Assembly: GCA_010692425.1 (NCBI GenBank)
Contig: JAAHHJ010000025.1
Coordinates: 25,916 to 89,915, forward strand
Origin: Symploca sp. SIO3C6
GTDB lineage: Bacteria > Cyanobacteriota > Cyanobacteriia > Cyanobacteriales > Coleofasciculaceae
Length of the DNA: 64,000 bases
Direction: 5' to 3'
Part shown: positions 16,880-26,108 of the stretch, in pieces
Layout of the letters: every line of letters begins with the position of its first letter
Numbering within the stretch: the first letter of the stretch is position 1
Position numbers and translations under genes: made by a program
The notes under the pieces: model-generated
What the model saw: the letters and a program-made list of their open reading frames with translations, nothing else
Databases searched by the model: none
Told to the model about the DNA's origin: nothing

Positions 16880-18271
16880 ATGGAAACTCGACGGATTGTT
16901 GATATTCTACGAAATGCTCAGCCTGATGAATCAGTTACAATTCAAGGCTGGGTGAGAACCAAACGCGCCTTAAAGGATTTTTCCTTTATGGAGGTGAACG
17001 ATGGCTCTTTTATGGAAAATTTGCAAGTAATACTCAATCCAGACTTGCCAGATTACGAGAACATTCTCAAGCAGCTTAATACTGGGGCATCGGTAGAGGT
17101 TAATGGTATTCTATCACCCTCTCCTGGGAAAGGGCAGCGGATTGAACTCAAAGCCTCTCAGGTAAAAGTATACGGTGAGGCTAATCCAGAAACCTATCCG
17201 CTCCAGAAAAAACGCCATTCTTTTGAATTCTTGCGTACAATCGGACATTTGCGATCGCGTACCAATACTCTTGGGGCAGTCTTCCGGGTGCGCAACGCTT
17301 GTGCCCATGCCATCCACCAGTTTTTTCAAGAGCGCGGTTTTTTATGGGTACATACCCCAATTATCACTGCTAATGATTGTGAAGGGGCTGGTGAATTGTT
17401 CACTGTCACCAACCTGAATTTAAAGGAGATGCCCCAGACAGAAACAGGAGAAATTGATTATAGCCAAGACTTTTTTGGGCGCAAAGCCTACCTCACTGTC
17501 AGTGGGCAACTACAAGCTGAAGTGATGGCAATGACATTTAGAGATGTTTATACCTTTGGGCCAACTTTCCGGGCGGAAAACTCCAATACTTCCCGGCATT
17601 TGGCAGAGTTTTGGATGGTAGAACCAGAGATGGCTTTCTGCGATTTGTCAGGGGATATGGATTTAGCAGAGGAATTTCTCAAGTACATTTTCAAGTCAGT
17701 TCTCGAGAAATGTCCAGAGGATATGGAGTTTTTCAATAAACGGATTGATGATTCAGTGCTGGCAACTGCTGATAATATCATTAATAACCAGTTTGAGCGA
17801 GTTACTTATACAGAAGCGATCGCTCTTTTAGAAAAAGCTAAGCGTAAATTTGAATATCCAGTCAGTTGGGGCTTAGATTTACAGTCAGAACACGAGCGTT
17901 ATCTAGCAGAAGAACTATTTAAAAAACCGGTAATTGTCACTGACTACCCAGTTGAGATTAAAGCCTTTTACATGCGTTTGAATGAAGATGAGAAGACAGT
18001 GAGGGCAATGGATGTTCTTGCTCCTAATATTGGTGAAATTATCGGAGGTTCCCAGCGGGAAGAACGTCTCGATATTTTAGAACAGCGGCTGCAAGCACAG
18101 GGGATGAATCCAGAAGATTTGTGGTGGTATTTAGATTTGCGCCGCTATGGCACTGTACCCCATGCCGGATTTGGTTTAGGATTTGAACGACTGGTACAGT
18201 TTATGACTGGCATGGGTAATATCCGCGATGTAATTCCTTTTCCTAGAACGCCTTTAAGCGCTGAGTTTTAA
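16880..18271 (+). CDS. asnS: Asparaginyl-tRNA synthetase
   Basis: Class IIb aminoacyl-tRNA synthetase, 463 aa from the ATG at 16880 ([10 protein letters not shown]); an upstream TTG at 16862 is in frame but not needed. The N-terminal OB fold starts [21 protein letters not shown]. Motif 2 is [21 protein letters not shown] and motif 3 is [12 protein letters not shown] near the C-terminus. [12 protein letters not shown] and the [11 protein letters not shown] segments are typical of bacterial AsnRS. It charges tRNA-Asn. Length equals the family norm. Monocistronic. Confidence 0.97.
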   Translation: METRRIVDILRNAQPDESVTIQGWVRTKRALKDFSFMEVNDGSFMENLQVILNPDLPDYENILKQLNTGASVEVNGILSPSPGKGQRIELKASQVKVYGEANPETYPLQKKRHSFEFLRTIGHLRSRTNTLGAVFRVRNACAHAIHQFFQERGFLWVHTPIITANDCEGAGELFTVTNLNLKEMPQTETGEIDYSQDFFGRKAYLTVSGQLQAEVMAMTFRDVYTFGPTFRAENSNTSRHLAEFWMVEPEMAFCDLSGDMDLAEEFLKYIFKSVLEKCPEDMEFFNKRIDDSVLATADNIINNQFERVTYTEAIALLEKAKRKFEYPVSWGLDLQSEHERYLAEELFKKPVIVTDYPVEIKAFYMRLNEDEKTVRAMDVLAPNIGEIIGGSQREERLDILEQRLQAQGMNPEDLWWYLDLRRYGTVPHAGFGLGFERLVQFMTGMGNIRDVIPFPRTPLSAEF

Positions 18272-18319
18272 GAGCAAATAGGAAAAGCAATGCTACAAAT
18301 AGTCTGACTTAAGTAATCA

Positions 18320-18354
18320 GTAATAAGTAATAAGTAATAAGTAATAAGTAATAG
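18320..18354. repeat. Heptamer STRR (GTAATAA x 4-5)
   Basis: Four perfect GTAATAA units plus a near-complete fifth. This is a classic short tandemly repeated repetitive sequence of cyanobacteria, placed just downstream of asnS. Confidence 0.9.
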
Positions 18355-18504
18355 GTATAGCCTATCTTGAATAACTGAGATACACCTAGTTCTGTTCCCT
18401 GCTCCCTTTTATCTAAAACCAAGAAGTTTTTATCTCACCAACTTGCGAGGTACTATAATAAAAGCTTTTGTTATTACTTAAAACTTATTAATTAAAATTC
18501 TCTT

Positions 18505-18534
18505 TGTAGAGACGCTGTATATCGCGTCTCTACA
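18505..18534. terminator. Bidirectional hairpin between convergent genes
   Basis: TGTAGAGACGC and GCGTCTCTACA form a perfect 11-bp stem around an 8-nt loop. The position between the convergent asnS and hemB stop codons fits a bidirectional terminator. The same GTAGAGACGC motif is also common as a dispersed hairpin in cyanobacteria, so the role is not certain. Confidence 0.6.
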
Positions 18535-18575
18535 TTCTTTTTCAGCAGAGTTCTAATGAACCCAATCAATGTCGA

Positions 18576-19601
<1,026 letters not shown>

Positions 19602-19723
19602 TTAGTTGACTAGTGATGCAAATTTAGTGGAGTACAATAGTAATCGTTCCAAACACTTGGGCTAAAAGTTCACTTCTGTAACGAAACTTTTAATTGCGCC
19701 CATGGCAATAAACGATAAGAGCT

Positions 19724-20179
19724 ATGTCCGCTCGACGAACTGAGAGTCAAGAAAGAATTATCAAGCTGCTAAAACAGCTCAAACGCGAGGTTAGCGCCCA
19801 AGAACTTTTTGTTGAGTTGCGCAAACGCAAGCAAACCCTAGGGCTGGCAACCGTTTATCGATCCTTGAAAGCACTAGCAGTCCAGGGACTAGTCCAAACT
19901 AGAACTCTTGCCAGTGGCGAGTCCCTTTACAGTCTGCTCAATACTACCAAACATCACTTGACCTGTCTTCAGTGCGGTGATTCTATAGCCCTTGAGGATT
20001 GTCCTGCCTGTAATATGGCAACAGATGTGCCTGAATTATTGCAATTCAAGGTCTATTATCACACCTTTGAGCTTTTTGGCTTGTGTTATTCCTGCCAGCA
20101 AGAAGTCAGTACTGAAGCCGAGAATGCAACGGAGACGGGGAGATGGGGGGAGGGGGAGAGGGGGAGAAAGATAGTTTAA
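19724..20179 (+). CDS. Fur-family transcriptional regulator (Zur/FurB-like)
   Basis: A winged-helix metalloregulator, 151 aa. The DNA-binding domain is SAQELFVELRKRKQTLGLATVYRSLKAL. The dimer/metal domain has HHLTCLQCGDSI and CPAC, then FKVYYHTFELFGLCYSCQ, giving two CxxC pairs for structural zinc. It lacks the HHHDH iron/zinc sensing run of FurA. Which subfamily (Zur, or an uncharacterised FurB-like group) is not decided by sequence. The last ~23 residues (from STEAENATETG) are unlike the family and are encoded by a G/A-rich repeat tract. No operator palindrome is evident upstream. Confidence 0.8.
   Translation: MSARRTESQERIIKLLKQLKREVSAQELFVELRKRKQTLGLATVYRSLKALAVQGLVQTRTLASGESLYSLLNTTKHHLTCLQCGDSIALEDCPACNMATDVPELLQFKVYYHTFELFGLCYSCQQEVSTEAENATETGRWGEGERGRKIV
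20131..20170. repeat. G/A-rich tract inside the 3' end of the Fur-family gene
   Basis: About 40 bases of almost pure purine (GGGG/AGA units). It encodes the ETGRWGEGERGRK tail and shares 16 nt exactly with the tract at 16158-16176. Confidence 0.75.
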
Positions 20180-20525
20180 ACACGACTCGTTGACCGATAA
20201 TCGGAGGGATCAAGCCCCCGAATGCTATTCGTGGGGATTGTGAGCGAAAAAAGGTGTGGGAGGTGTGGAGGTCAAATAAGGCAATGGAGGCGATCGCTAA
20301 TGCCAAAAACCAAAATTTTGCTAAAGGGGCAATCCTAATACCTTCGGTTCCTATTTCGAGATGCCCTGCGATTCAGGTGAGATTCTGGCAGAGTTTGGTT
20401 ATACTCTCATTAGTCATTATTAGTCAAATAGATACGAGTGAGCATTGTATCAGTTAAAATATTGCATTATATCGTGTTCCCAATGATCTTGAACAACTTA
20501 CCTCCATTTTGATCACAATTCTCGG
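20180..20525. other. 346-bp gap, nothing assigned
   Basis: Between the Fur-family gene and the proC stop. It contains one HIP1 site (20291-20298) and a GGTGTGGGAGGTGTGGAGG stretch like part of the 40559-40650 repeat. No conserved ORF, RNA or clear terminator is visible. Confidence 0.5.
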
Positions 20526-21353
20526 CTACTGACCTAGTTCCTTGGAGCGCCGATAAGCAGTTTGCACGGCTTCGATTAACGCTGAGCGGAAACCAGCACG
20601 CTCTAACTGGGCGATTCCAGCAATTGTAGTACCGCCAGGACTAGCAGTACGATCCTTAAGTTGAGCAGGATGTATTTGAGATTCTTTGAGAAGTGTTGCT
20701 GTCCCCAGTACTGTAGAAAGTGCCAACTGGGAAGCGATTGCTCTCGGCAGCCCTGCTGCTACACCACCATCAGTGAGGGATTCAATCATGATTGCCACGT
20801 AGGCTGGTCCTGAACCTGATAAAGCTGTTATCGCATCCATCAAATGTTCTGGCACCTCTACAACTTCGCCTACTGCCTCAAAAATTGCTTTGGTCTTTGC
20901 TATCTGCTCAGATTTTACAGTCGAACCTGTTGCGATTGCAGTGATCCCTGCCCCTACTGTCGCTAGAGTATTGGGCATTACTCTAATAACTGGCTGCCTT
21001 CCAAAAGCTGACTCTAACTGACTCAGAGGCATGCCAGCTAAAATTGAGACCACTACTGGCAGCTGCTGTGTTAATTGGCGGTTGCCACCACTTTCTGGAG
21101 CCAGTTCTGCTGCTACCGTTTTAAATACTTGGGGTTTAATCGCTAATAACAGAACCTCCGATGCCGACGCTGCAGTTTGTCGGTTATCTGAAGTCACCTT
21201 AACTCTGTACTTTTGCGCCAAAATCTCACGCCGGGGCGCTTGTGGCTCACTCACCAAGACGTTATCAGGGTAATAAAGCTGTTGAGCAAGCAGGCGAGAC
21301 AAGATTGCCTCTGCCATTACCCCTCCACCAATAATGCCAAGCTTGACAGACAC
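20526..21353 (-). CDS. proC: Pyrroline-5-carboxylate reductase
   Basis: The last step of proline synthesis: reduces P5C with NAD(P)H. 275 aa. The N-terminal Rossmann motif is LGIIGGGVMAEAIL; the mid-part has VVSILAGMPLSQLE and RVMPNTLATVGAG. The C-terminal signature ALSGSGPAYVAIMIESLTDGGVAAGLPR and DRTASPGGTTIAGIAQLE hold the P5C-binding loop. It lies downstream of sepF on the same strand with an 86-bp gap, part of the pipX-pipY-sepF-proC group conserved in cyanobacteria. Cytoplasmic. Confidence 0.97.
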   Translation of the reverse strand: MSVKLGIIGGGVMAEAILSRLLAQQLYYPDNVLVSEPQAPRREILAQKYRVKVTSDNRQTAASASEVLLLAIKPQVFKTVAAELAPESGGNRQLTQQLPVVVSILAGMPLSQLESAFGRQPVIRVMPNTLATVGAGITAIATGSTVKSEQIAKTKAIFEAVGEVVEVPEHLMDAITALSGSGPAYVAIMIESLTDGGVAAGLPRAIASQLALSTVLGTATLLKESQIHPAQLKDRTASPGGTTIAGIAQLERAGFRSALIEAVQTAYRRSKELGQ

Positions 21354-21379
21354 CCCAGACCCCTTTGTTGAAAGTAAAA

Positions 21380-21416
21380 TTTTTAGATTTTAGATTTTAG
21401 ATTCTAGATTTCTAGA
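21380..21416. repeat. Heptamer STRR (TTTAGAT type)
   Basis: Repeated TTTAGAT/TCTAGAT units in the sepF-proC gap. A related, less regular run is at 25914-25945 between ecfT and der. Confidence 0.75.
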
Positions 21417-21439
21417 GACAGCTCCAAAATTGAAAATCT

Positions 21440-22033
21440 CTACTGAGCTATCCGCTCCGGTTCAGTTGCCCAAGCAGGGGCGGGAGCAGCTTGATGAACA
21501 TCGCGCATCTGCGTAGCCGCAAGATCAGGGATTGTACCAGATTGGGTGCTAACCTGAACACAGCTAGGTGTAAATAAGAATATACTTTCGCCGATTCTTT
21601 CCTGATGACCATCAATAGCATAGGTGCCGCCGGCAACAAAGTCCACCGCTCTCTGGGCTTGGTCTGGGTCCATAATTGTCAGGTTTAAGACCACTGACTT
21701 GCGCTCTCGCAGTGCTTGAATTACCTGTGGCATTTCCTCAAAAGAGCGTGGCTCAATCACTGCTACTTCTGAAAGACCATTAGCTGCTCCAGGCATTCCA
21801 ATCACATTATTCACCGAATTTCCCCCAATTCCTGTTTCTGAGCCAACAACTGCTCTTTCCCGCATGCGGCGTCGCCCTTGTCGTTCTTCCTCAGGCGGCG
21901 GTGCTTGCACTGGCTGCTCTTGCTGGTAGAGATTCTGGTAGGATTCCCCATCAGCTTCCTCGTAATCGTAGTCGTATTCTACAGGTTCATTAAGACCCAC
22001 AAAATCTCTTAGCTTGGTGAATAAGTTGTTCAT
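21440..22033 (-). CDS. sepF: Cell division protein SepF (Cdv2)
   Basis: A Z-ring component that binds the FtsZ tail and tethers it to the membrane; in cyanobacteria also called Cdv2. 197 aa. The N-terminal amphipathic membrane helix is [14 protein letters not shown]. An acidic and Gln/Pro-rich linker follows (~20-100). The C-terminal SepF core contains [52 protein letters not shown] and [12 protein letters not shown], with the Gly used in dimerisation. Downstream of pipY and upstream of proC on the same strand. Confidence 0.96.
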   Translation of the reverse strand: MNNLFTKLRDFVGLNEPVEYDYDYEEADGESYQNLYQQEQPVQAPPPEEERQGRRRMRERAVVGSETGIGGNSVNNVIGMPGAANGLSEVAVIEPRSFEEMPQVIQALRERKSVVLNLTIMDPDQAQRAVDFVAGGTYAIDGHQERIGESIFLFTPSCVQVSTQSGTIPDLAATQMRDVHQAAPAPAWATEPERIAQ

Positions 22034-22352
22034 AATTATTCAGTCTCCATTAAAACCTAAATTTGGAGTGAGAAACACACTCATGGGCAACCAGTGAGAC
22101 AGTAGCTTTCTAGATACTAGGCTGTTCAGAGCAATAAACAAACAAAAATTGCTGCTTTAGTGCTCCCCCCGACTAGAAATGAATTATTGCTGAGTTTCTC
22201 AAAATTAAGCTAAAAGTATAACCCAGACTCCTGCAAACAGTTAGTCTATCAACACAAATATGATTTGGTCAGCAACTCCAAGCAATTTATTTTGAGTAAC
22301 AATATTTTATGATAGATTTTTGTTTCTTCACTGTCTAATCCTTAATCCCTAA
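22034..22352. other. 319-bp gap between pipY and sepF, probable sepF leader
   Basis: No ORF or RNA gene seen. AT-rich and without a recognisable NtcA site or strong -10/-35 pair. Its length suggests sepF has its own promoter rather than depending only on pipXY read-through. Confidence 0.4.
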
Positions 22353-23024
22353 CTAAGCTGTCCGTTCACCAAAAATCGTCCGTCCTACCCTAATCATCGT
22401 TGCCCCTGCTTGTACGGCGAGAGGATAGTCTGAGGACATGCCCATAGAAAGCTCTTGCATCTGAAGATGAGACCAGTTTTGCTGCCTAATTTTGTCAGCG
22501 AGTTCCCGAGTACGCTCAAACACCTCAAAGCTTTCCTCTGGGGATAATCCTAATGGGAGTATTGTCATTAAACCTCTAATTTGTAAAGCTTGACACTGCT
22601 CAAGTTCTGCTAAATCCCCTAGAAGTTGTGGTACACTCCAGCCGTACTTACTAGGATCTGGCAAAATTTTTACCTGAAGGCAGACTTTAGGGCTCAAAGA
22701 CAACTCAGTAGCTATGCGATTCAGTCGCAGAGCCAGCTCAAGGCTATCACAAGAGTGAATCCACTGAAATTTTTCTAAGGCTTTTTTAGCTTTATTGCTC
22801 TGTAGATGCCCAATTAGATGCCAGGTGAGGTCTGGCAAATCCCGTAGCTGGGCAATTTTTCCTTCTGCTTCTTGAATGCGACTCTCGCCAAAATCGCGCA
22901 CGCCAGCAGCATAGGCTTCTCGCATGGCTTCCACCGATACCTGTTTGCTAATGGCAATTAGCCGGACTTGAGTCGGTAGCTGTTGACGAATATTAGCAAT
23001 TCTTTCTGCAATTAGGTCTGTCAT
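22353..23024 (-). CDS. pipY: PLP-binding protein PipY (YggS/PLPBP family)
   Basis: A pyridoxal-phosphate homeostasis protein of 223 aa, a single-domain TIM-barrel. The PLP Lys lies in VRLIAISKQVSVEAM. VRDFGESRIQEAEGK, WHLIGHLQSNKAKKAL and MGMSSDYPLAVQAGATMIRVGRTIFG are family signatures, the last holding the phosphate-binding loop. It has no known catalytic activity and buffers PLP and amino/keto-acid pools. It overlaps the pipX stop by 4 bp, so the pair is translationally coupled, the known pipX-pipY arrangement in cyanobacteria. Confidence 0.96.
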   Translation of the reverse strand: MTDLIAERIANIRQQLPTQVRLIAISKQVSVEAMREAYAAGVRDFGESRIQEAEGKIAQLRDLPDLTWHLIGHLQSNKAKKALEKFQWIHSCDSLELALRLNRIATELSLSPKVCLQVKILPDPSKYGWSVPQLLGDLAELEQCQALQIRGLMTILPLGLSPEESFEVFERTRELADKIRQQNWSHLQMQELSMGMSSDYPLAVQAGATMIRVGRTIFGERTA

Positions 23025-23290
23025 TGAAAAGTTTGCTTATAGATGAGCTGAAGCTGCTCAAAATCACGGTATGAACCGCTGCGTCGAAGCAAGCGGATGC
23101 GACTTTCCACTAAGTGGCGAGCATCGGAGCGGCTAATTGGTTCAAAGGTCAGACCCTTGGAATCAGTCTTCACTACAAAGAATAGGCGCTGGGCATAGAG
23201 GGTGGTAAACAATTCCTGGTTGTCTTCAACCATGCAAACTCGAAAAAGAAGACCAAATGTTGGGTGATTGAGATAGGTTTCGGCGTTCAT
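23021..23290 (-). CDS. pipX: PII-interacting protein PipX, NtcA coactivator
   Basis: A small nitrogen-signalling protein found only in cyanobacteria. It binds either PII (GlnB) or 2-oxoglutarate-bound NtcA. I chose the ATG at 23290 (MNAETYLNHPTFGLL) because it gives 89 aa, the family size; an ATG at 23296 and a GTG at 23302 lie just upstream in frame. The Tudor-like core LFTTLYAQRLFFVV is followed by the C-terminal helices ESRIRLLRRSGSYRDFEQLQ. Overlaps pipY by 4 bp. Confidence 0.96.
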   Translation of the reverse strand: MNAETYLNHPTFGLLFRVCMVEDNQELFTTLYAQRLFFVVKTDSKGLTFEPISRSDARHLVESRIRLLRRSGSYRDFEQLQLIYKQTFQ

Positions 23291-23519
23291 CAACATTCCC
23301 ACTATAATTACCCAACCCTATTTGTGGGATTGGGAGAAGCCACCTGGAACCCAGGATTAGTAACTGCGATGATTACTATGCAGATAATAGATAATAGATC
23401 GATTAGGACTTAGAGAGAGTCGGAATCAACACTGTTTTTAAAGAAATTAAGGACTTTTTTTAGTCTATAGTTACAATGCAACTGTTGCGAGCTGGAAACT
23501 TAATCAGGGGAGAAACTCA

Positions 23520-24983
23520 CTAACTCAAAGTTTTCAGAGCCTCTAACTGAGCCTGAGCCTTATAAAGGGACTCACACCACTCTTTTTCTGGGTCGCTGTC
23601 GGCAACAATCCCTGCCCCTACTTGACCCCAAACGATATGGGGTAATGAGTTTGGGGTTTTGAGCAGTTTTTTTTCAGTCTTGATCCCTGAAAGCTGACTC
23701 GTAAACAACAGCGTGCGAATGAGAATATTCAAATCTAAATTGCCGCGTTGGTCAAGATAGCCGCAGGATCCATAGAACAAGTTACGACGCACTGGCTCTA
23801 GTTCTTCAATGATTTCTAGGCAGCGAACCTTAGGGCAGCCTGTAATTGTACCGCCGGGGAAGAGGGCCTTGATCAGGTCAATAGTATTGCACTGTGTACG
23901 CAGAGTACCGATGATATTACTAACTAGGTGCATGACGTGGCTATAGCGCTCAATCGTTAAGAGTTCATTTACCTCTACTGATCCCCATTGGCAAACCCTT
24001 CCTAGGTCATTGCGTTCTAAATCAACAAGCATGATATGTTCAGCTTTTTCCTTATTACTAGCAATCAAGTCTCGAGCTAGTTGCTGGTCAATAGCAATAG
24101 TACAACCTCGTGATCGAGTACCAGCAATTGGTCTGGTTTGTGCCTGTCGCCCTTGTAACTGTATAAGTCTTTCAGGAGAACAGCTGATCACGGCACCCCA
24201 AGGGGTTTGCCAATAGCTAGCGAAGGGAGAAGGATTAATTTGCTGTAGGGCGCGATAAATCGCCCAACTCTCAGCTGAAGTTGCTGCCTGAAATCTTAAA
24301 GAAAGATTAGCTTGAAAAATATCACCTGCCTGGATGTATTTTTTTGCTTGCAAAATGGCAGCTTCATAGTCAGCTTGAGAGGTTAGAAACAGAGGTAGTG
24401 GGTAGTGGTTAGTCGGGAGCCGGAAGTCGCTAGTAGTGGATGATTGCTCTAGACGTTCCTCTAATTGATCCAATTGAGCTTGATTGGTGGCTGCTAACCA
24501 TAGAGTTTGTTGAAAGTGATCCAGTACAGCAAAAGTAGCTGCTTCATACCAAAAAGCAACAGGAAATGGCAGAGGATCCCATTTCAAACGAGGCAGTTGC
24601 TCAATTTCCCAAGCGAGATCGTAGCCTAACCAGCCTAACCATCCACCTGTGAAAGGTAAACTTGGCGGTGGTTGTACATTGTCTTTCTTTGCCCCTTTGC
24701 CCCTTTGCTCCTTTGCTCCTGAAGAGAGCAAGCGTTGCAGAAAGGGTAGGATTTTGCCTAATGATGGTGTCCACATTTTAGGGCGTCCCTGTAAGATGCG
24801 TGGACTCCCAGCACAGATGGAGTATTGAGCCAGTGATGGTTGCTTTTGAGGCGTTGGGTAAGGGCTCTCCAGCAGGGTAGCAATCTTACCTTGATCCCTA
24901 AACAGACGCTCAAATACCTCCGAACCCGTGCGATGTTCTAGGGGGAGCGATCGCCAATGCCAGGGCGGGAAGTGATTGGTCAT
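23520..24983 (-). CDS. pabB: Chorismate-utilising enzyme, PabB-like (aminodeoxychorismate synthase I)
   Basis: Anthranilate synthase I/PabB family, 487 aa. Core motifs: AGDIFQANLSLRF, SPERLIQLQ, RPIAGTRSRG, DLERNDLGRVC, ALFPGGTITGCPKVRCLEII and GSCGYLDQRGNLDLNILIRTL. The GS-GYL and FPGGTITG forms favour PabB (folate) over TrpE, but Ala stands where E. coli PabB has Lys in PIKGT, so assignment is not firm. Two foreign-looking low-complexity inserts are seen: SGAKEQRGKGAKK (octamer repeat) and a STTSDFRLPTNHYPLP stretch. Both fall in the variable N-terminal half. Confidence 0.8.
   Translation of the reverse strand: MTNHFPPWHWRSLPLEHRTGSEVFERLFRDQGKIATLLESPYPTPQKQPSLAQYSICAGSPRILQGRPKMWTPSLGKILPFLQRLLSSGAKEQRGKGAKKDNVQPPPSLPFTGGWLGWLGYDLAWEIEQLPRLKWDPLPFPVAFWYEAATFAVLDHFQQTLWLAATNQAQLDQLEERLEQSSTTSDFRLPTNHYPLPLFLTSQADYEAAILQAKKYIQAGDIFQANLSLRFQAATSAESWAIYRALQQINPSPFASYWQTPWGAVISCSPERLIQLQGRQAQTRPIAGTRSRGCTIAIDQQLARDLIASNKEKAEHIMLVDLERNDLGRVCQWGSVEVNELLTIERYSHVMHLVSNIIGTLRTQCNTIDLIKALFPGGTITGCPKVRCLEIIEELEPVRRNLFYGSCGYLDQRGNLDLNILIRTLLFTSQLSGIKTEKKLLKTPNSLPHIVWGQVGAGIVADSDPEKEWCESLYKAQAQLEALKTLS
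24393..24441. repeat. GTAGTGGGTAGTGG/GTCGGGAG low-complexity insert in pabB
   Basis: An irregular repeat of GTAGTGG, GTCGGGAG and GGAAGTCG units inside the coding sequence, of a type usually intergenic in cyanobacteria. It keeps the frame and encodes a polar Ser/Thr/Pro segment before the catalytic domain. Confidence 0.6.
24688..24719. repeat. Octamer STRR (TTTGCCCC/TTTGCTCC x4) inside pabB
   Basis: Four contiguous 8-bp units: TTTGCCCC twice and TTTGCTCC twice. Because 8 is not a multiple of 3, loss or gain of one unit would shift the pabB frame. Confidence 0.9.
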
Positions 24984-25010
24984 TGCTTATAATATTAGCG
25001 ATTTAAAGGT

Positions 25011-25907
25011 TTAATTTGCCTGTAGTCCTCCCCAAACCAGTCGCACTCCCCAGAACATAAGCAAGCCAACAAGTGCTAACCAATCCCCCCAGTGCAATTG
25101 CAGTAGATGCCATTGCACCCGATGCTGGTTAGGACTTGTGAAACCACGTACTGTCATTGCCTTAGCGATTTGTTCAGAGCGCAACAGGAGATTTTCTAGC
25201 AACCTTTCGGCAACTGTCAACCACACCTGGAGGCTGTTGCGTAGACCAAGCTTTTTCCAGTTGATGGCGCGGGTACGCACTGAACGAGCCAAGTTTTGTA
25301 CTTCTTCGAGTACTAGGGGAATAAAACGCAAAGACAAGGTTAAGGTAAGAATAATTTCTGTTACAGGTACATTCAAACGCCGCAATGGTCGCATCCAGCT
25401 TTCTAAACCGGCAGTAATTTCTTCTGGTGCGGTAGTGAGCAGATAAAGGTTAGAGCTGTAAATTAAGGTAAATATCAGCGTGCTAATGCGAAGGGCAAGG
25501 TCTAGAGAGCGGCGAGTAATCATCAGCCTGAATGGTCCTTGATCCAGCTTGAACAAAACATACTGATAGGAGCTAAAACTGGCAGCAGAAAATTCAGGCT
25601 CTGGAAGTCGAGGCTGATGGTGAGCATTTAGCCCGTCAGGGGCAAACATTGCCACAATTAGGGCAAATATACTCAGCATCAATAACCACCCCATTTGCTG
25701 ACGCCAAACTCGCAGGGGGATTGATGCTGATAAGGTCAGTAGAATTAACAGAGCCACAATGGCAAGACGCCAGAGGGGATTGGCCAACACAGGAGCAATC
25801 AGAAAGCTGGTAAGCCAGATTAACTTGACCCTGGAGTCGAGATGATGTAACCAGGTCACTGGTTGTTCCAGGTATAACCCCAGAGGTAGTGATCGCAGTA
25901 AATCCAT
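25011..25907 (-). CDS. ECF transporter T component (CbiQ/EcfT family)
   Basis: The transmembrane energy-coupling subunit of a vitamin/metal ECF importer. 298 aa, with hydrophobic segments at ~28-68, 70-90, 130-160 and 270-292. The two cytoplasmic coupling motifs are visible: ARSVRTRAINW and KAMTVRGFTSP (Ala-Arg/Val-Arg-Gly type), which contact the ATPases. No EcfA ATPase or S component is nearby, so it probably serves a shared, scattered module as in many cyanobacteria. Between der and pabB on the same strand, with 27 bp to pabB, so likely co-transcribed. Confidence 0.88.
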   Translation of the reverse strand: MDLLRSLPLGLYLEQPVTWLHHLDSRVKLIWLTSFLIAPVLANPLWRLAIVALLILLTLSASIPLRVWRQQMGWLLMLSIFALIVAMFAPDGLNAHHQPRLPEPEFSAASFSSYQYVLFKLDQGPFRLMITRRSLDLALRISTLIFTLIYSSNLYLLTTAPEEITAGLESWMRPLRRLNVPVTEIILTLTLSLRFIPLVLEEVQNLARSVRTRAINWKKLGLRNSLQVWLTVAERLLENLLLRSEQIAKAMTVRGFTSPNQHRVQWHLLQLHWGDWLALVGLLMFWGVRLVWGGLQAN

Positions 25908-25947
25908 GCTCCAATTTTTTAGATTTTTAGATGTTAGATTCTTAAAC

Positions 25948-26040
25948 TTCGGTTAGAGGGGGCATGTGGAAGGAGGCTCGGGAGAAATTTTTGTATACAC
26001 TTATTCTCCTGTGTCCTACCTCTGTCCCCACACTCTCTTT
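25948..26040. repeat. Dispersed intergenic repeat with TTTTTGTATACACT core, copy 1
   Basis: Starts TTCGGTTAGA, then a G/A-rich arm, the core TTTTTGTATACACT, and a CTCC-rich arm. The same order occurs at 40559-40650. The purine and pyrimidine arms can pair imperfectly into a long hairpin. Confidence 0.65.
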
Positions 26041-26108
26041 CGAGGACACAAATGCCTGAATTTGCCTTGATAATCATATCCCTAGTTAAAATTACCCAAT
26101 TACCAACT

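Larger units (their letters stand above)
18272..18575. other. Repeat-bearing gap between convergent asnS and hemB
   Basis: No gene. It holds a heptamer tandem repeat (18320-18354) and a perfect 11-bp hairpin (18505-18534), described separately. The rest is AT-rich with no signal I can name. Confidence 0.6.

Noticed and set aside
20254..20457. 67-codon ORF in the gap after the Fur-family gene
   Set aside because: No conserved feature, low-complexity start, and no homologue I recognise.
23303..23519. Possible NtcA site (GTA-N8-TAC) upstream of pipX
   Set aside because: The nearest match, GTAACTGCGATGATTAC, has 11 bases between the half sites, not 8.
25636..25914. Minus-strand ORF in another frame of the ecfT gene with ending CPNCGN
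   Set aside because: The CxxC-like end is chance; the EcfT frame carries the family motifs.
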